Source: Geminicoccaceae bacterium | GTDB taxonomy: Bacteria > Pseudomonadota > Alphaproteobacteria > Geminicoccales > Geminicoccaceae | DNA: 7,683 nucleotides | Direction of reading: 5' to 3' | Assembly (NCBI GenBank): GCA_020446285.1 | Contig: JAGREZ010000114.1 | Coordinates: 1 to 7,683 of the forward strand | Shown: positions 1 to 6,761 of the stretch, piece by piece | How positions within the stretch are numbered: position 1 is the first letter of the stretch | How the letters are laid out: each line of letters starts with the position of its first letter | Made by a program: the position numbers and the translations under genes | Notes under the pieces: model-generated | The model's input: only the letters and a program-made list of their open reading frames with translations | The model's database searches: none | What the model was told of the DNA's origin: nothing

Positions 1-198
1 CCCTGCAACATGCGTCGTCGCGCAATCACAATCATCGCTCGACCTTTCCCGGAAATGTTCCCAAGAAGGTTGAGACAAGGCAGAAGCTGTCGTCAAGTCC
101 ACTCGGCCAAAGTGTGTAGCGGAAGGTCGAGAGGCGGCCGCTTGCATGATCGTCCGGCGAGGGCGAGAATGGCGGTCGAGGACGGACCGTGCGATCCG

Positions 199-214
199 GA
201 ATTGCAGAATTGCA
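199..214. repeat. Perfect 8-base tandem repeat GAATTGCA x2
   Basis: GAATTGCA occurs at 199-206 and again, immediately adjacent, at 207-214. It sits 12 bases before the Shine-Dalgarno of the DUF1688-family gene. The unit is AT-richer than its surroundings. It could be a tandem operator half-site acting on the TTG-started gene, or chance. The repeat is seen directly; any regulatory role is inference. Confidence 0.35.
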
Positions 215-226
215 AGTGAGCGGTTT

Positions 227-232
227 GAGGAG
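227..232 (+). promoter_or_regulatory. Ribosome binding site that fixes a TTG start
   Basis: GAGGAG lies 8 bases before the TTG at 241. The same frame has stops at 217-219 and 226-228, so no start further upstream is possible. This site is the main reason for choosing TTG as the initiator. Confidence 0.75.
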
Positions 233-240
233 ACGGCAGA

Positions 241-1311
241 TTGTCGGAAGACGCTGCGTATCTGGGGCTGGAGGATATTCGCGATCGTGTCTGGTCGGTG
301 CTGGCACGCATCGAGCGGCATGACAGCGAGCATTTCGAGATCGAGGCCAACGCGCTCGGCGCCGTCGCCACCACGCTCGCCGAACGCTATCATCTCGATC
401 CGCTGCCACCGGGCAATGGCTGGTGGCATCTCGGTGAATATTCCCCCGAACTGCTCGACCGCCTCGCGGATCGACTGGCGAGCGTGGATGCCGCCGAACG
501 TTCGAGATGCGGTTTCGATCTCGCGATCGTCTGGATGATCGAACGGCTCGGGCGCAGGGAGCCGGCGGATCATGCCGCGGGTGCCATCCACCTGCTCGAC
601 GGGCGCTATGCCGGTGACGGGCGGTCGCCGCATCTCGATGCCGCGGGACTTGCCGCGATCGACGAGGAGACCATCCGGCCGCTGGCAGCGCGCCTGCGCA
701 AGACGCTTCTTGACCATCCCGAGCTGTTCGGAGCCGAGGGAAGGTTCGGCCGGCTTTTCGACCATCTGCCGAAAGCCTGCGACGCGGACGGCCTGCTTCG
801 CTCGCTGCAGCCGGTCGGGCAGGCGCTGACCGCGAGCGGAATCCTTCTGGGGGGACGGCCGCTCGGCGATGTCTGGCGCCTCGAGGGCGTCGCCCATGAC
901 ACGCGCCTTCCCGGTCTCATACCGTTTCATTCCCGCCTTCTGGAACTCATGATCGATCTCGTGGAACCGCTCCTCGAATCGGGGCGCGAACTTCCAGACC
1001 TCGCGGCCGTTCCGGTGCCGGCCACGCGGGAACGCTGCAACCAGATGTTCGCACTGAACATCATTCGTCCCAGACACGCGGCGGTCGCCCGCCTCACGCA
1101 CCCGCCGGGTTCCGACATCGTCGTCGAACTGCGCTGTCTGGTGACCGCCCTCTTCGACAGGCTCGCCGACCGTGTACGCGCGGCGCTCGACACATCGGTG
1201 GACCGGCTGCCGACGGTCCGCCTCATGCACGCCTTCGAGGTTCTGGCTGCCGAGCGCGCCGCCCGAACCTCGACGCCCGCGACGATCTCGATCGGAGGTG
1301 CGGTTTTCTGA
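241..1311 (+). CDS. Divergent DUF1688 (URC4/urg3) family protein
   Basis: The 356-residue protein starts at TTG, supported by GAGGAG 8 bases upstream and a stop in frame at 226-228. I recognise the DUF1688 family, which includes fungal URC4/urg3 of the URC uracil-degradation pathway; its biochemical activity is not known to me. Family-like blocks appear in the expected order: HFEIE (31-35), FGAEGRF (163-169), GDVW (209-212), LIPFH (226-230), EPLLESG (242-248), a block at 289-316 with PGSDIVVELR and ALFDRLADRVR, and an ISIGGAVF end (349-356) resembling the family's SDGTVF end. Other blocks I remember as strongly conserved (LPEYRNGG-like and LEGGTWAAGR-like) are replaced at about 257-272 and 325-340. 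The protein also looks shorter than the 400 or more residues I recall as usual. No signal peptide or membrane segment is evident, so it is probably cytosolic. upp follows 122 bases downstream, matching the known pathway pairing. Family assignment is from memory of motifs; function is inference. Confidence 0.72.
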   Translation: MSEDAAYLGLEDIRDRVWSVLARIERHDSEHFEIEANALGAVATTLAERYHLDPLPPGNGWWHLGEYSPELLDRLADRLASVDAAERSRCGFDLAIVWMIERLGRREPADHAAGAIHLLDGRYAGDGRSPHLDAAGLAAIDEETIRPLAARLRKTLLDHPELFGAEGRFGRLFDHLPKACDADGLLRSLQPVGQALTASGILLGGRPLGDVWRLEGVAHDTRLPGLIPFHSRLLELMIDLVEPLLESGRELPDLAAVPVPATRERCNQMFALNIIRPRHAAVARLTHPPGSDIVVELRCLVTALFDRLADRVRAALDTSVDRLPTVRLMHAFEVLAAERAARTSTPATISIGGAVF

Positions 1312-1350
1312 AACGACGCCCGTCCCGCTATCGGCATTTCTTCAACACGC

Positions 1351-1360
1351 TGTTATACAT
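1351..1360 (+). promoter_or_regulatory. Possible extended -10 promoter for upp
   Basis: TGTTATACAT fits an extended -10 element (TG, one base, then TATACA at 1354-1359) and is AT-rich for this region. The sequence at the -35 position (about 1331-1336, TCGGCA) is poor, which extended -10 promoters tolerate. Transcription would start near 1366, leaving a leader of roughly 70 bases that includes the hairpin at 1400-1415. This would let upp be expressed independently of the DUF1688 gene. The call is weak. Confidence 0.3.
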
Positions 1361-1399
1361 CCGCCGTTGAAGAGCCCCTGACTGCAACGCACACCCGCG

Positions 1400-1415
1400 A
1401 CGCCGCCGCCGGCGT
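1400..1415 (+). promoter_or_regulatory. upp: GC-rich stem-loop just before the upp ribosome binding site
   Basis: ACGCCG (1400-1405) pairs perfectly with CGGCGT (1410-1415) around the loop CCGC. It ends 5 bases before the GAAAGG Shine-Dalgarno of upp (1421-1426). It could modulate translation or stabilise the mRNA 5' end. There is no T-run after it, so it is not a classical terminator. The pairing is visible; the role is inference. Confidence 0.3.
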
Positions 1416-1433
1416 GCCCCGAAAGGCCGACAC

Positions 1434-2063
1434 ATGCCCGAACTCACTGTCGTCGATCATCCGCTCGTGCAGCACAAGCTGACGCTGATGCGGCGTCAGG
1501 AAACATCGACAACGGAGTTTCGCCAGCTCGTGCGCGAAGTGGCGCTGCTGCTCGGCTACGAGATCACCCGCAACCTTCCCCTGCAGACGAGCCGCATCCA
1601 TACCCCGCTCGAGGAAATGGATGCGAGCGTGCTGGCCGGCAAGAAACTCTGCATCATATCCATCCTGCGCGCCGGCAACGGTCTTCTCGACGGCATGCTT
1701 GACCTGATGCCATCCGCCCGTGTCGGCCATATCGGCCTCTATCGCGACCCGAAGACCCTCACGCCCGTTGAATATTACTACAAGGTTCCGGGTGACATCG
1801 GCGAACGTCCGGTTCTGGTGGTCGATCCCATGCTCGCCACCGCCAATTCCGCCGTCGCCGCGGTCACCCGCATCAAGGAAAACCGGCCGACGGACATCAA
1901 GTTCGCCTGTCTGCTCGCCGCACCCGAGGGCGTGCGCACCTTTCACGCGGCCCATCCCGACGTGCCGGTCTTTACCGCCGCCGTCGATCGCGAACTCAAC
2001 GATCACGGCTATATCCTGCCGGGTCTCGGTGATGCCGGCGACCGCATCTACGGTACCCGCTGA
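1434..2063 (+). CDS. upp: Uracil phosphoribosyltransferase
   Basis: The 209-residue enzyme has the usual length for UPRT, which converts uracil and PRPP to UMP and pyrophosphate in the cytosol. Family motifs are clear: [19 protein letters not shown] (about 75-93), [10 protein letters not shown] (about 97-106), a PRPP-binding segment [12 protein letters not shown] (about 129-140), and the uracil-binding C-terminal [12 protein letters not shown] (about 197-208). The start ATG has GAAAGG 7 bases upstream and the protein opens with a typical [15 protein letters not shown]. One oddity is in the PRPP loop: the common LATGGS/LATGxS reads LATANS, with Ala for the first Gly. The gene follows a DUF1688/URC4-like gene, the pairing known from the URC uracil-degradation pathway, where the UPRT partner is URC6/urg2. 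The protein may therefore serve catabolism as well as, or instead of, salvage. The enzyme identity is secure; the pathway role is inference. Confidence 0.95.
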   Translation: MPELTVVDHPLVQHKLTLMRRQETSTTEFRQLVREVALLLGYEITRNLPLQTSRIHTPLEEMDASVLAGKKLCIISILRAGNGLLDGMLDLMPSARVGHIGLYRDPKTLTPVEYYYKVPGDIGERPVLVVDPMLATANSAVAAVTRIKENRPTDIKFACLLAAPEGVRTFHAAHPDVPVFTAAVDRELNDHGYILPGLGDAGDRIYGTR

Positions 2064-2135
2064 GCGGCCGGACCGGAAACCTTCGCCAATGCTGAAGACG
2101 TCCTCCAGACAAAGGGTGTCCATCGGTCCCTGACG

Positions 2136-2150
2136 TTAACCAAGCATCAA
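2136..2150. promoter_or_regulatory. CtrA-like site TTAA-N7-TCAA
   Basis: TTAA at 2136-2139 and TCAA at 2147-2150 are separated by exactly 7 bases. This is one mismatch from the alphaproteobacterial CtrA consensus TTAA-N7-TTAA, and the first half reads TTAACCA, close to the longer half-site. It lies 78 bases before the ATG of the PleD/PopA-like gene, where a CtrA site overlapping a -35 region would be expected. CtrA is the master cell-cycle response regulator of the class. Binding is inference from sequence alone. Confidence 0.4.
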
Positions 2151-2217
2151 ACCTTTGTCGTTACTCTCCTTGCCACATGCCAGAAGCGTCCGGTCGAGAA
2201 CGGATGCGAAGGCGGGG

Positions 2218-2223
2218 AAGGAG
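2218..2223 (+). promoter_or_regulatory. Strong ribosome binding site
   Basis: AAGGAG, a near-perfect Shine-Dalgarno, ends 5 bases before the ATG at 2229 and supports that start for the PleD/PopA-like gene. Confidence 0.75.
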
Positions 2224-2228
2224 ACAAG

Positions 2229-3728
2229 ATGCACAATCAATCATTGATTGAGCTGATCGGCGAAGATGCCGAGATCGCCGGCATCGGGCAGTGGCTCGAA
2301 CAGAATGGCAGGCGCCTGGTCCGCTCGTCGATCGAGGAGCCCGTTGCCGCCGGGTCCGGCGAACGGATCGTCATCCGCCTGTTCGTCATCGGCCCGACCA
2401 CATCGGCACGCGCGATCAGCCAGCGGCTGCGCCATGACAGCCGCGAGGGCGTCGCCACCGCAGGTTGCGTCGCACCGCAGGACCGCACCGCCCTGTCCAA
2501 GGCGCTGGCGCTCGGCCTCGACGACGTTCTCGTCTTCGACCGCAACCGCTTCCCGCTCGCGTCGAGACAGGCGGGCATCGCCTCGCAGCTTTCGGGATCC
2601 GGCGAAGAGCAGCACGACAGCGTCGAAGACGAAGAGGATGATCACCGCCTGCACCGTCAGCTCCGCCATCTGGCCCTGCTCGCCTGCGCCCGGATGGAGA
2701 CGGTCATGCGGGACTCCGCCGCACGCATGTTGCGCCCCGTGCCCGGCGGGAGCCGGACGACACGACCGGCCGCCGGCCCTGTAACGGCGCCTCCCCTGAG
2801 CGTGCTTCTCGTCGGCCCGCCGTCACAGGCCAAGGTCCGCATCAACGAGGCTCTCGGCCCGGTCTCGGTCAGCCATGCCGAAACCGTTGCCGCCGCACAG
2901 AGGATCCTGACACACGAACGGTTCGACATCGCCGTCCTCGGTGCGCATGACGAGCGCAGCCAGCGCACGGTCCAGGCATGGCCCGTTACCGACCGGCGAA
3001 GCGATCCGCTGGTCATCGGCATCGTCGACCGCAAGCAGCTCGCCGGCGAAGCACTCGAGGCGTGGATGCAGCGGCACCGCGTGATGGACGCGATCACCAC
3101 CTCGATGACGCTCGAGGAAGTTCGCCTGCACCTGCATTTCTGGCAGGAATTCGCCCGCGTTCGGGCCCGCCTTCTCGGTCATTCGCAATCGATGCCTGCT
3201 GACGCCTGCAGCGAACAAGCCCCCGGTGCGGTGAGCCGCGACTTCTTCCAGGCCTGTGTCGAGCAGCGCCGCAAGGGCGGCAATACCGATCTCTGCCCCG
3301 TGTTCACCCTGCGCCTCGAGGATCTCTGGGATATCGGCGAGGAACACGGATACGACACGGCGGGCGAACTTCTCGGGCGCATGGTGTCGAGCGTTCTCGA
3401 ATCGCTCTCGATGTTCGATCTCGCCGCCTATTGCGGCAATGGCCAGCTCATCGTGATCCTGGGCTCGTACGACGACAGCGACGACCCGCTCGCGGCAGCG
3501 GCCAGGGCATCCGAACGGGCGCTGGCGAAGGTCCGAAAGGAGGTCGGCGACTTCGAACAGACGCATCCGCATTTCAGCGCGGAGCCGCAGGTCCTCGTGC
3601 CGGAGATCGACCTCTCTATCCAGCTTCACGCCCTGCTCGGCATGTGCAGGGAGCGGCGGATGGTCATCGAACGCAGGCCGGTGACGGAACCCGAGCAGCA
3701 TCATGTCAGGAGTCTCGAGCCGGCCTGA
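2229..3728 (+). CDS. PleD/PopA-like protein, two degenerate receivers plus degenerate GGDEF
   Basis: The 499-residue soluble protein has the receiver-receiver-GGDEF layout of PleD and PopA, read from motif spacing. Receiver 1 covers about 5-120: beta1 LIELIGEDAEI, then the alpha4-beta5 end ALGLDDVLVF (94-103) in place of the usual AGADDYLTKP, with the conserved Lys replaced by Phe103; the phospho-Asp position (about 54-55) is Ile/Gly. An acidic linker (126-138) and a helical stretch follow. Receiver 2 covers about 189-308: LSVLLVGP has lost its acidic pair, FDIAVLGA has Gly238 at the phospho-Asp position, and DAITTS has Thr291 at the Lys position. The GGDEF fold covers about 335-480. Its LDIDxFK...ND counterpart has Arg362 and Gly370 at the metal and base positions, the GGDEF loop reads CGNGQ (402-406), and the RxxD inhibitory site reads SMFD (394-397). 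Phosphotransfer and c-di-GMP synthesis are therefore unlikely; an adaptor role is inferred. A CtrA-like site lies upstream, and glgX follows after 147 bases. Confidence 0.75.
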   Translation: MHNQSLIELIGEDAEIAGIGQWLEQNGRRLVRSSIEEPVAAGSGERIVIRLFVIGPTTSARAISQRLRHDSREGVATAGCVAPQDRTALSKALALGLDDVLVFDRNRFPLASRQAGIASQLSGSGEEQHDSVEDEEDDHRLHRQLRHLALLACARMETVMRDSAARMLRPVPGGSRTTRPAAGPVTAPPLSVLLVGPPSQAKVRINEALGPVSVSHAETVAAAQRILTHERFDIAVLGAHDERSQRTVQAWPVTDRRSDPLVIGIVDRKQLAGEALEAWMQRHRVMDAITTSMTLEEVRLHLHFWQEFARVRARLLGHSQSMPADACSEQAPGAVSRDFFQACVEQRRKGGNTDLCPVFTLRLEDLWDIGEEHGYDTAGELLGRMVSSVLESLSMFDLAAYCGNGQLIVILGSYDDSDDPLAAAARASERALAKVRKEVGDFEQTHPHFSAEPQVLVPEIDLSIQLHALLGMCRERRMVIERRPVTEPEQHHVRSLEPA

Positions 3729-3875
3729 CGGTCATGCAGCGACGTTCACCGATGAAATGAGACACGGGTTCGTGCTATCGGGGCTTGCAGCAGGCTGCGA
3801 ACACTGATCCGGCTCATTCATGGCAGGCCCGTTCCCGATCGAACGGCTGTCCCGCCGACGGGAAACCAACTCCGC
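3729..3875. other. Intergenic gap before glgX with two small hairpins
   Basis: The gap contains no gene that I can support. Two short inverted repeats are visible. At 3785-3800 TTGCAG pairs with CTGCGA around CAGG (one G-T pair), without a following T-run. At 3850-3863 TCCCG pairs with CGGGA around CCGA and overlaps the only purine-rich stretch (GGGAAA, 3860-3865) that could act as the glgX ribosome binding site. If formed, the second hairpin could dampen glgX translation. No convincing promoter is seen, so glgX may depend on read-through from the gene before it. Confidence 0.3.
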
Positions 3876-5924
3876 ATGACATCCGCTGACCGCCCCGCAT
3901 CCTCGAGCCGGCCCGATGGCCTCTGGCCCGGTTGCCACCATCCCCTCGGCGCGACGGTGTGCGCGGATGGCATCAATTTCGCCGTGTTCTCCGAACATGC
4001 GACACGGATCGAGATCGCCATCCACGATCCGCAATCCGGCGAGGAAACCGCGCGCCTCGAACTTCCCGAGTATACGGACCAGATCCATCACGGTTTCCTT
4101 GCGGGCGGCAGGCCGGGACTGCATTACCGGCTTCATGCCCACGGCCCGTTCGATCCGGCGCGCGGGCACCGCTTCGACCCCGACCGGCCGCTTCTCGATC
4201 CCTATGCGACACGCTGGTCGCACGGGCTGCGCTGGCGCGGCCAGGGTGACGGGCTCGTGCCGGACGTTCCCTTCTGCATCGTCGAGGATATGCCTTCACC
4301 GATCCCACCGGAGACGAAGCCCCACCGACCCGCCTCGCAGATGGTGATCTACGAGGCACATGTGCGCGGACTGACCGCGCTGCATCCGGATCTTCCCCAA
4401 GACATTCGCGGCACCTGCGCGGCGCTCGGCAGCGAGCCCGTGATCGACCATCTGCGAAATCTCGGCATCAACACCATCGAGCTCATGCCGTGTCAGGCAT
4501 TCTTCGACGAGCAGCGCCTCGCACGAACGGGTCTCACCAACTACTGGGGATATAATCCAATCGGCTTCTTCGTCGTCGAGCCGCGCTATGCCGCCACCGG
4601 CGATGCCCGCGGCGAACTGCGCGAGGCCATTGCCCGCCTGCATGCGGCGGACATCGAGGTCATTCTCGATGTGGTCTACAATCATAGCGGCGAGGGTGAT
4701 GGCGCCGGCCCGACGGTTGCCTTTCGCGGCCTCGACAATCACGCATACTACAAGCTCGATCCCGAAGCCGCCGACGGCTACCTCAATGTCACCGGCTGCG
4801 GCAACACGCTCGACCTCGCCCATCCGCGGGTCCTGCAACTGGCGATGGATTCGCTTCGCTACTGGGTCGAGATCATCGGCGTGGACGGTTTCCGCTTCGA
4901 TCTCGCGACCACGCTCGGGCGTGAATTCAACGGATTCGATCCGGGCTCCGGGTTCTTCGACGCCATCGCCCAGGACCCTGTCCTCAGCCGCGTGAAACTC
5001 ATCGCCGAACCGTGGGACATCGGACCCGACGGCTATCGCATGGGCGGTTTCGGACCCGGCTGGGCCGAGTGGAACGACCGCTACCGCGACACCGCCCGCG
5101 CCTTCTGGCGCGGTGATGCCGGCACGCTTTCGGAGCTGGCGTCACGACTGCTGGGTTCGGCCGATCTGTTCGAACATCAGGGGCGCCGCCCCTGGGCCAG
5201 CATCAATTTCATCACCAGCCACGACGGCTTCACCCTGCACGACCTCGTCAGCTACGAGGAACGCCATAACGAGGACAATCTCGAAGGCAATCGCGACGGC
5301 CACGGTCACAATCTCTCGTGGAACAACGGCGTCGAGGGCCGAAGCGACGATGCCGGTGTGATCGCCGCCCGGCTACGCGACCGCAAGAACCTGCTGGCCA
5401 CGCTCCTCCTTTCGCAGGGCACGCCGATGCTGCTCATGGGCGACGAGACCGGCCGCACACAGGGCGGCAACAACAATGCCTATTGCCAGGACAATCCGAT
5501 CAGCTGGCTGGACTGGGAAACGGTCGATCGCGAGCTTCTCGACTTCACCCGCAAACTCATCGAACTGCGCGCTCGGCACCCCGTCTTCCGCCGCGTCCGC
5601 TTCATGCATGGCGAGAACGGCAATGTCGTCTGGTGGCATTCCGAAGGCCGCCCCATGGGCCCGGAGGACTGGCACGGGCACTGCGTCGGCCTGCTGCTCG
5701 ACGGCCGTATCACCGAAGAACGCGACGAACGCGGCCGGAAACTCGACGACGAACGCTGGCTACTCGTCTTCAATGCCGGCGAAACCGTCCGCTTCCACCT
5801 GCCGGAAGGTCACTGGCAGCCGACACTTTCCGGCACATCGGCGAAAAGGGCAGAGACCGGTCGCACGATCATCCTCGATGGCCGGAGCTTCACCCTCCTC
5901 GTCGATAGCAACGAAAGCCGGTGA
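3876..5924 (+). CDS. glgX: Glycogen debranching enzyme GlgX (GH13, isoamylase type)
   Basis: The 682-residue protein has the usual GlgX length. It hydrolyses alpha-1,6 branch points of glycogen, typically the short limit-dextrin branches left by phosphorylase, in the cytosol. The N-terminal CBM48-like beta domain (about 15-125) opens with PLGATVCADGINFAVFSEHA. The catalytic barrel carries all GH13 blocks: DVVYNH (265-270), GFRFDLATT (338-346) with nucleophile Asp342, LIAEPWDIG (375-383) with acid/base Glu378, and FITSHDGFTL (445-454) with His449/Asp450. The GlgX signatures NYWGYNPIGFF (222-232) and GNNNAYCQDN (531-540) are also present. Glu378 and Asp450 complete the triad, so the enzyme should be active. 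The ribosome binding site is weak (GGGAAA about 10 bases before ATG). No glgA, glgB, glgC or glgP is in view. The gene ends 3 bases from the convergent methyltransferase. TreX-like trehalose-pathway homologues are similar, so glgX versus treX depends on distant context. Confidence 0.95.
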   Translation: MTSADRPASSSRPDGLWPGCHHPLGATVCADGINFAVFSEHATRIEIAIHDPQSGEETARLELPEYTDQIHHGFLAGGRPGLHYRLHAHGPFDPARGHRFDPDRPLLDPYATRWSHGLRWRGQGDGLVPDVPFCIVEDMPSPIPPETKPHRPASQMVIYEAHVRGLTALHPDLPQDIRGTCAALGSEPVIDHLRNLGINTIELMPCQAFFDEQRLARTGLTNYWGYNPIGFFVVEPRYAATGDARGELREAIARLHAADIEVILDVVYNHSGEGDGAGPTVAFRGLDNHAYYKLDPEAADGYLNVTGCGNTLDLAHPRVLQLAMDSLRYWVEIIGVDGFRFDLATTLGREFNGFDPGSGFFDAIAQDPVLSRVKLIAEPWDIGPDGYRMGGFGPGWAEWNDRYRDTARAFWRGDAGTLSELASRLLGSADLFEHQGRRPWASINFITSHDGFTLHDLVSYEERHNEDNLEGNRDGHGHNLSWNNGVEGRSDDAGVIAARLRDRKNLLATLLLSQGTPMLLMGDETGRTQGGNNNAYCQDNPISWLDWETVDRELLDFTRKLIELRARHPVFRRVRFMHGENGNVVWWHSEGRPMGPEDWHGHCVGLLLDGRITEERDERGRKLDDERWLLVFNAGETVRFHLPEGHWQPTLSGTSAKRAETGRTIILDGRSFTLLVDSNESR

Positions 5925-5937
5925 GCCTCACGCTTTC
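5913..5937. terminator. Shared hairpin across the convergent stop codons
   Basis: An imperfect inverted repeat spans the junction of glgX and the methyltransferase. The outer arms GAAAGC (5913-5918) and GCTTTC (5932-5937) are perfect complements. The inner arms GTGA (5921-5924) and TCAC (5928-5931) pair around GCC, with CG (5919-5920) bulged on one side. Both TGA stop codons lie inside the inner arms. The hairpin is nearly symmetrical and has pyrimidines on its outer 3' side (CTTTCTGT), so it could act as a weak bidirectional terminator. The T-run is short, so the function is uncertain. Confidence 0.4.
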
Positions 5938-6761
5938 TGTGCAGCGATCTGGATACGCAGCAGGCACTGCATGATCCGCGAGCGGGAGAATGTCTTTCCG
6001 CCGATCGATGCAGCCCATTCGGCAAGGCGCATGAGCGGAACCGGCAGGTGGAAGATTCTTCCGGAAACGACGACGATCGCCGTCAGTCGCGAAAAACCCG
6101 CCTGCCGCAACAATCGGGCGAGTTCACCGTAAGTGTACTCCCTGAGATGGAAGCCCGTCGCCGTCGCGCACCATCTGCCCGAAATGTCATGCGGTCCATC
6201 GAGCCGGTTGGGTGTGGCAAAGACATAGCGGCCACCCGGCCTGAGTATGCGATGAATGGATTCGAGCTGCTCCTGGGCATCGTCCGGATGAAGATGCTCC
6301 ATCAGCTGATTGCTGTAGACCAGATCGATGCTCGCATCCTCGAATGGCAGATCGACACCATTGCTCAGGACGAACTCGAAACCCGGAGCCTCGATCGCCG
6401 ACTGGTTGGCCAGCTCGGCGACATCCAGAGCGATCACCCGGCGCATTCGCCCGGCCATTTCCAGACTGAGGGCGGCATCCCCGGCACCAATTTCAAGGAA
6501 CACGCCGTCGCGCGCAATCCATGGCTCGAGCGTCGCGATCGACCTGCCGACCTGCCCGGTGCGAGCGGAATGCGAGGATTTGCGATGCTGCGGATGATCG
6601 CTCACCCGCCGGAACAGTTCATCATAGACCTCGCTGTAGAGGCCACCCGTCCGCTCCGACCTGCTCGAATGGCGCAAGCGGTCTGCCAGTTCGCGCTCGA
6701 TCCTGTAGTGAAACAACAGCCGCTCGCCATCGCGTTGCTCGAAAGTCTCTGCCTCGCTCAT
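5928..6761 (-). CDS. Class I SAM-dependent methyltransferase (Methyltransf_11 type)
   Basis: With the start at the ATG whose complement is 6759-6761, the protein has 277 residues. It transfers a methyl group from S-adenosylmethionine; the substrate is not identifiable. Motif I, FLEIGAGDAALSLEMA, is at 88-103. The acidic end of beta2, VIALDV, is at 109-114. The segment VDLPFEDASIDLVYSNQLMEHL (motif II region) is at 136-157, and HRILRPGGRYVFATPNR (motif III) at 170-186. A charged helical N-terminus (1-55) with SEVYDELFRRV precedes the fold. The frame stays open to an earlier ATG at 6815, giving 295 residues. I prefer 6761 because AGGGG lies about 10 bases before it and the extra 18 residues look unlike a domain. 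The gene is oriented like parE but separated by an AT-rich gap, and it converges on glgX. Many relatives act in surface-polysaccharide or small-molecule methylation, but nothing here shows that. Confidence 0.85.
   Translation of the reverse strand: MSEAETFEQRDGERLLFHYRIERELADRLRHSSRSERTGGLYSEVYDELFRRVSDHPQHRKSSHSARTGQVGRSIATLEPWIARDGVFLEIGAGDAALSLEMAGRMRRVIALDVAELANQSAIEAPGFEFVLSNGVDLPFEDASIDLVYSNQLMEHLHPDDAQEQLESIHRILRPGGRYVFATPNRLDGPHDISGRWCATATGFHLREYTYGELARLLRQAGFSRLTAIVVVSGRIFHLPVPLMRLAEWAASIGGKTFSRSRIMQCLLRIQIAAQKA

Larger units (their letters stand above)
1..240. other. Leader region without a recognisable gene
   Basis: No convincing gene is visible. One plus-strand frame is open from the left edge to a TGA at 217-219, but its translation is rich in Arg, Cys and Pro with no recognisable motif and looks non-coding. 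The other two plus frames close at 71-73 and 117-119, so at most a very short 3' tail of an upstream gene could be present. The region carries an 8-base tandem repeat at 199-214 and a Shine-Dalgarno for the next gene at 227-232. A very weak sigma70-like pair (TTGAGA at 70-75, TCAAGT at 93-98, 17-base spacer) is not strong enough to call as a promoter. Confidence 0.5.

Noticed and set aside
70..98. Sigma70-like promoter TTGAGA / TCAAGT
   Set aside because: The -10 matches only three of six positions; nothing else supports it.
10..219. A 69-codon plus-strand frame in the leader region
   Set aside because: Arg/Cys-rich composition, no ribosome binding site, no motif; it probably is not translated.
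1353..2123. A 256-codon open frame on the minus strand opposite upp
   Set aside because: It lies wholly opposite a canonical UPRT, has no recognisable motif, and is the antisense frame typical of high-GC genes.
2823..3704. A 293-codon open frame on the minus strand inside the PleD/PopA-like gene
   Set aside because: The sense frame has a strong ribosome binding site and receiver/GGDEF patterns; the antisense protein is His/Arg/Glu-rich with no domain pattern.
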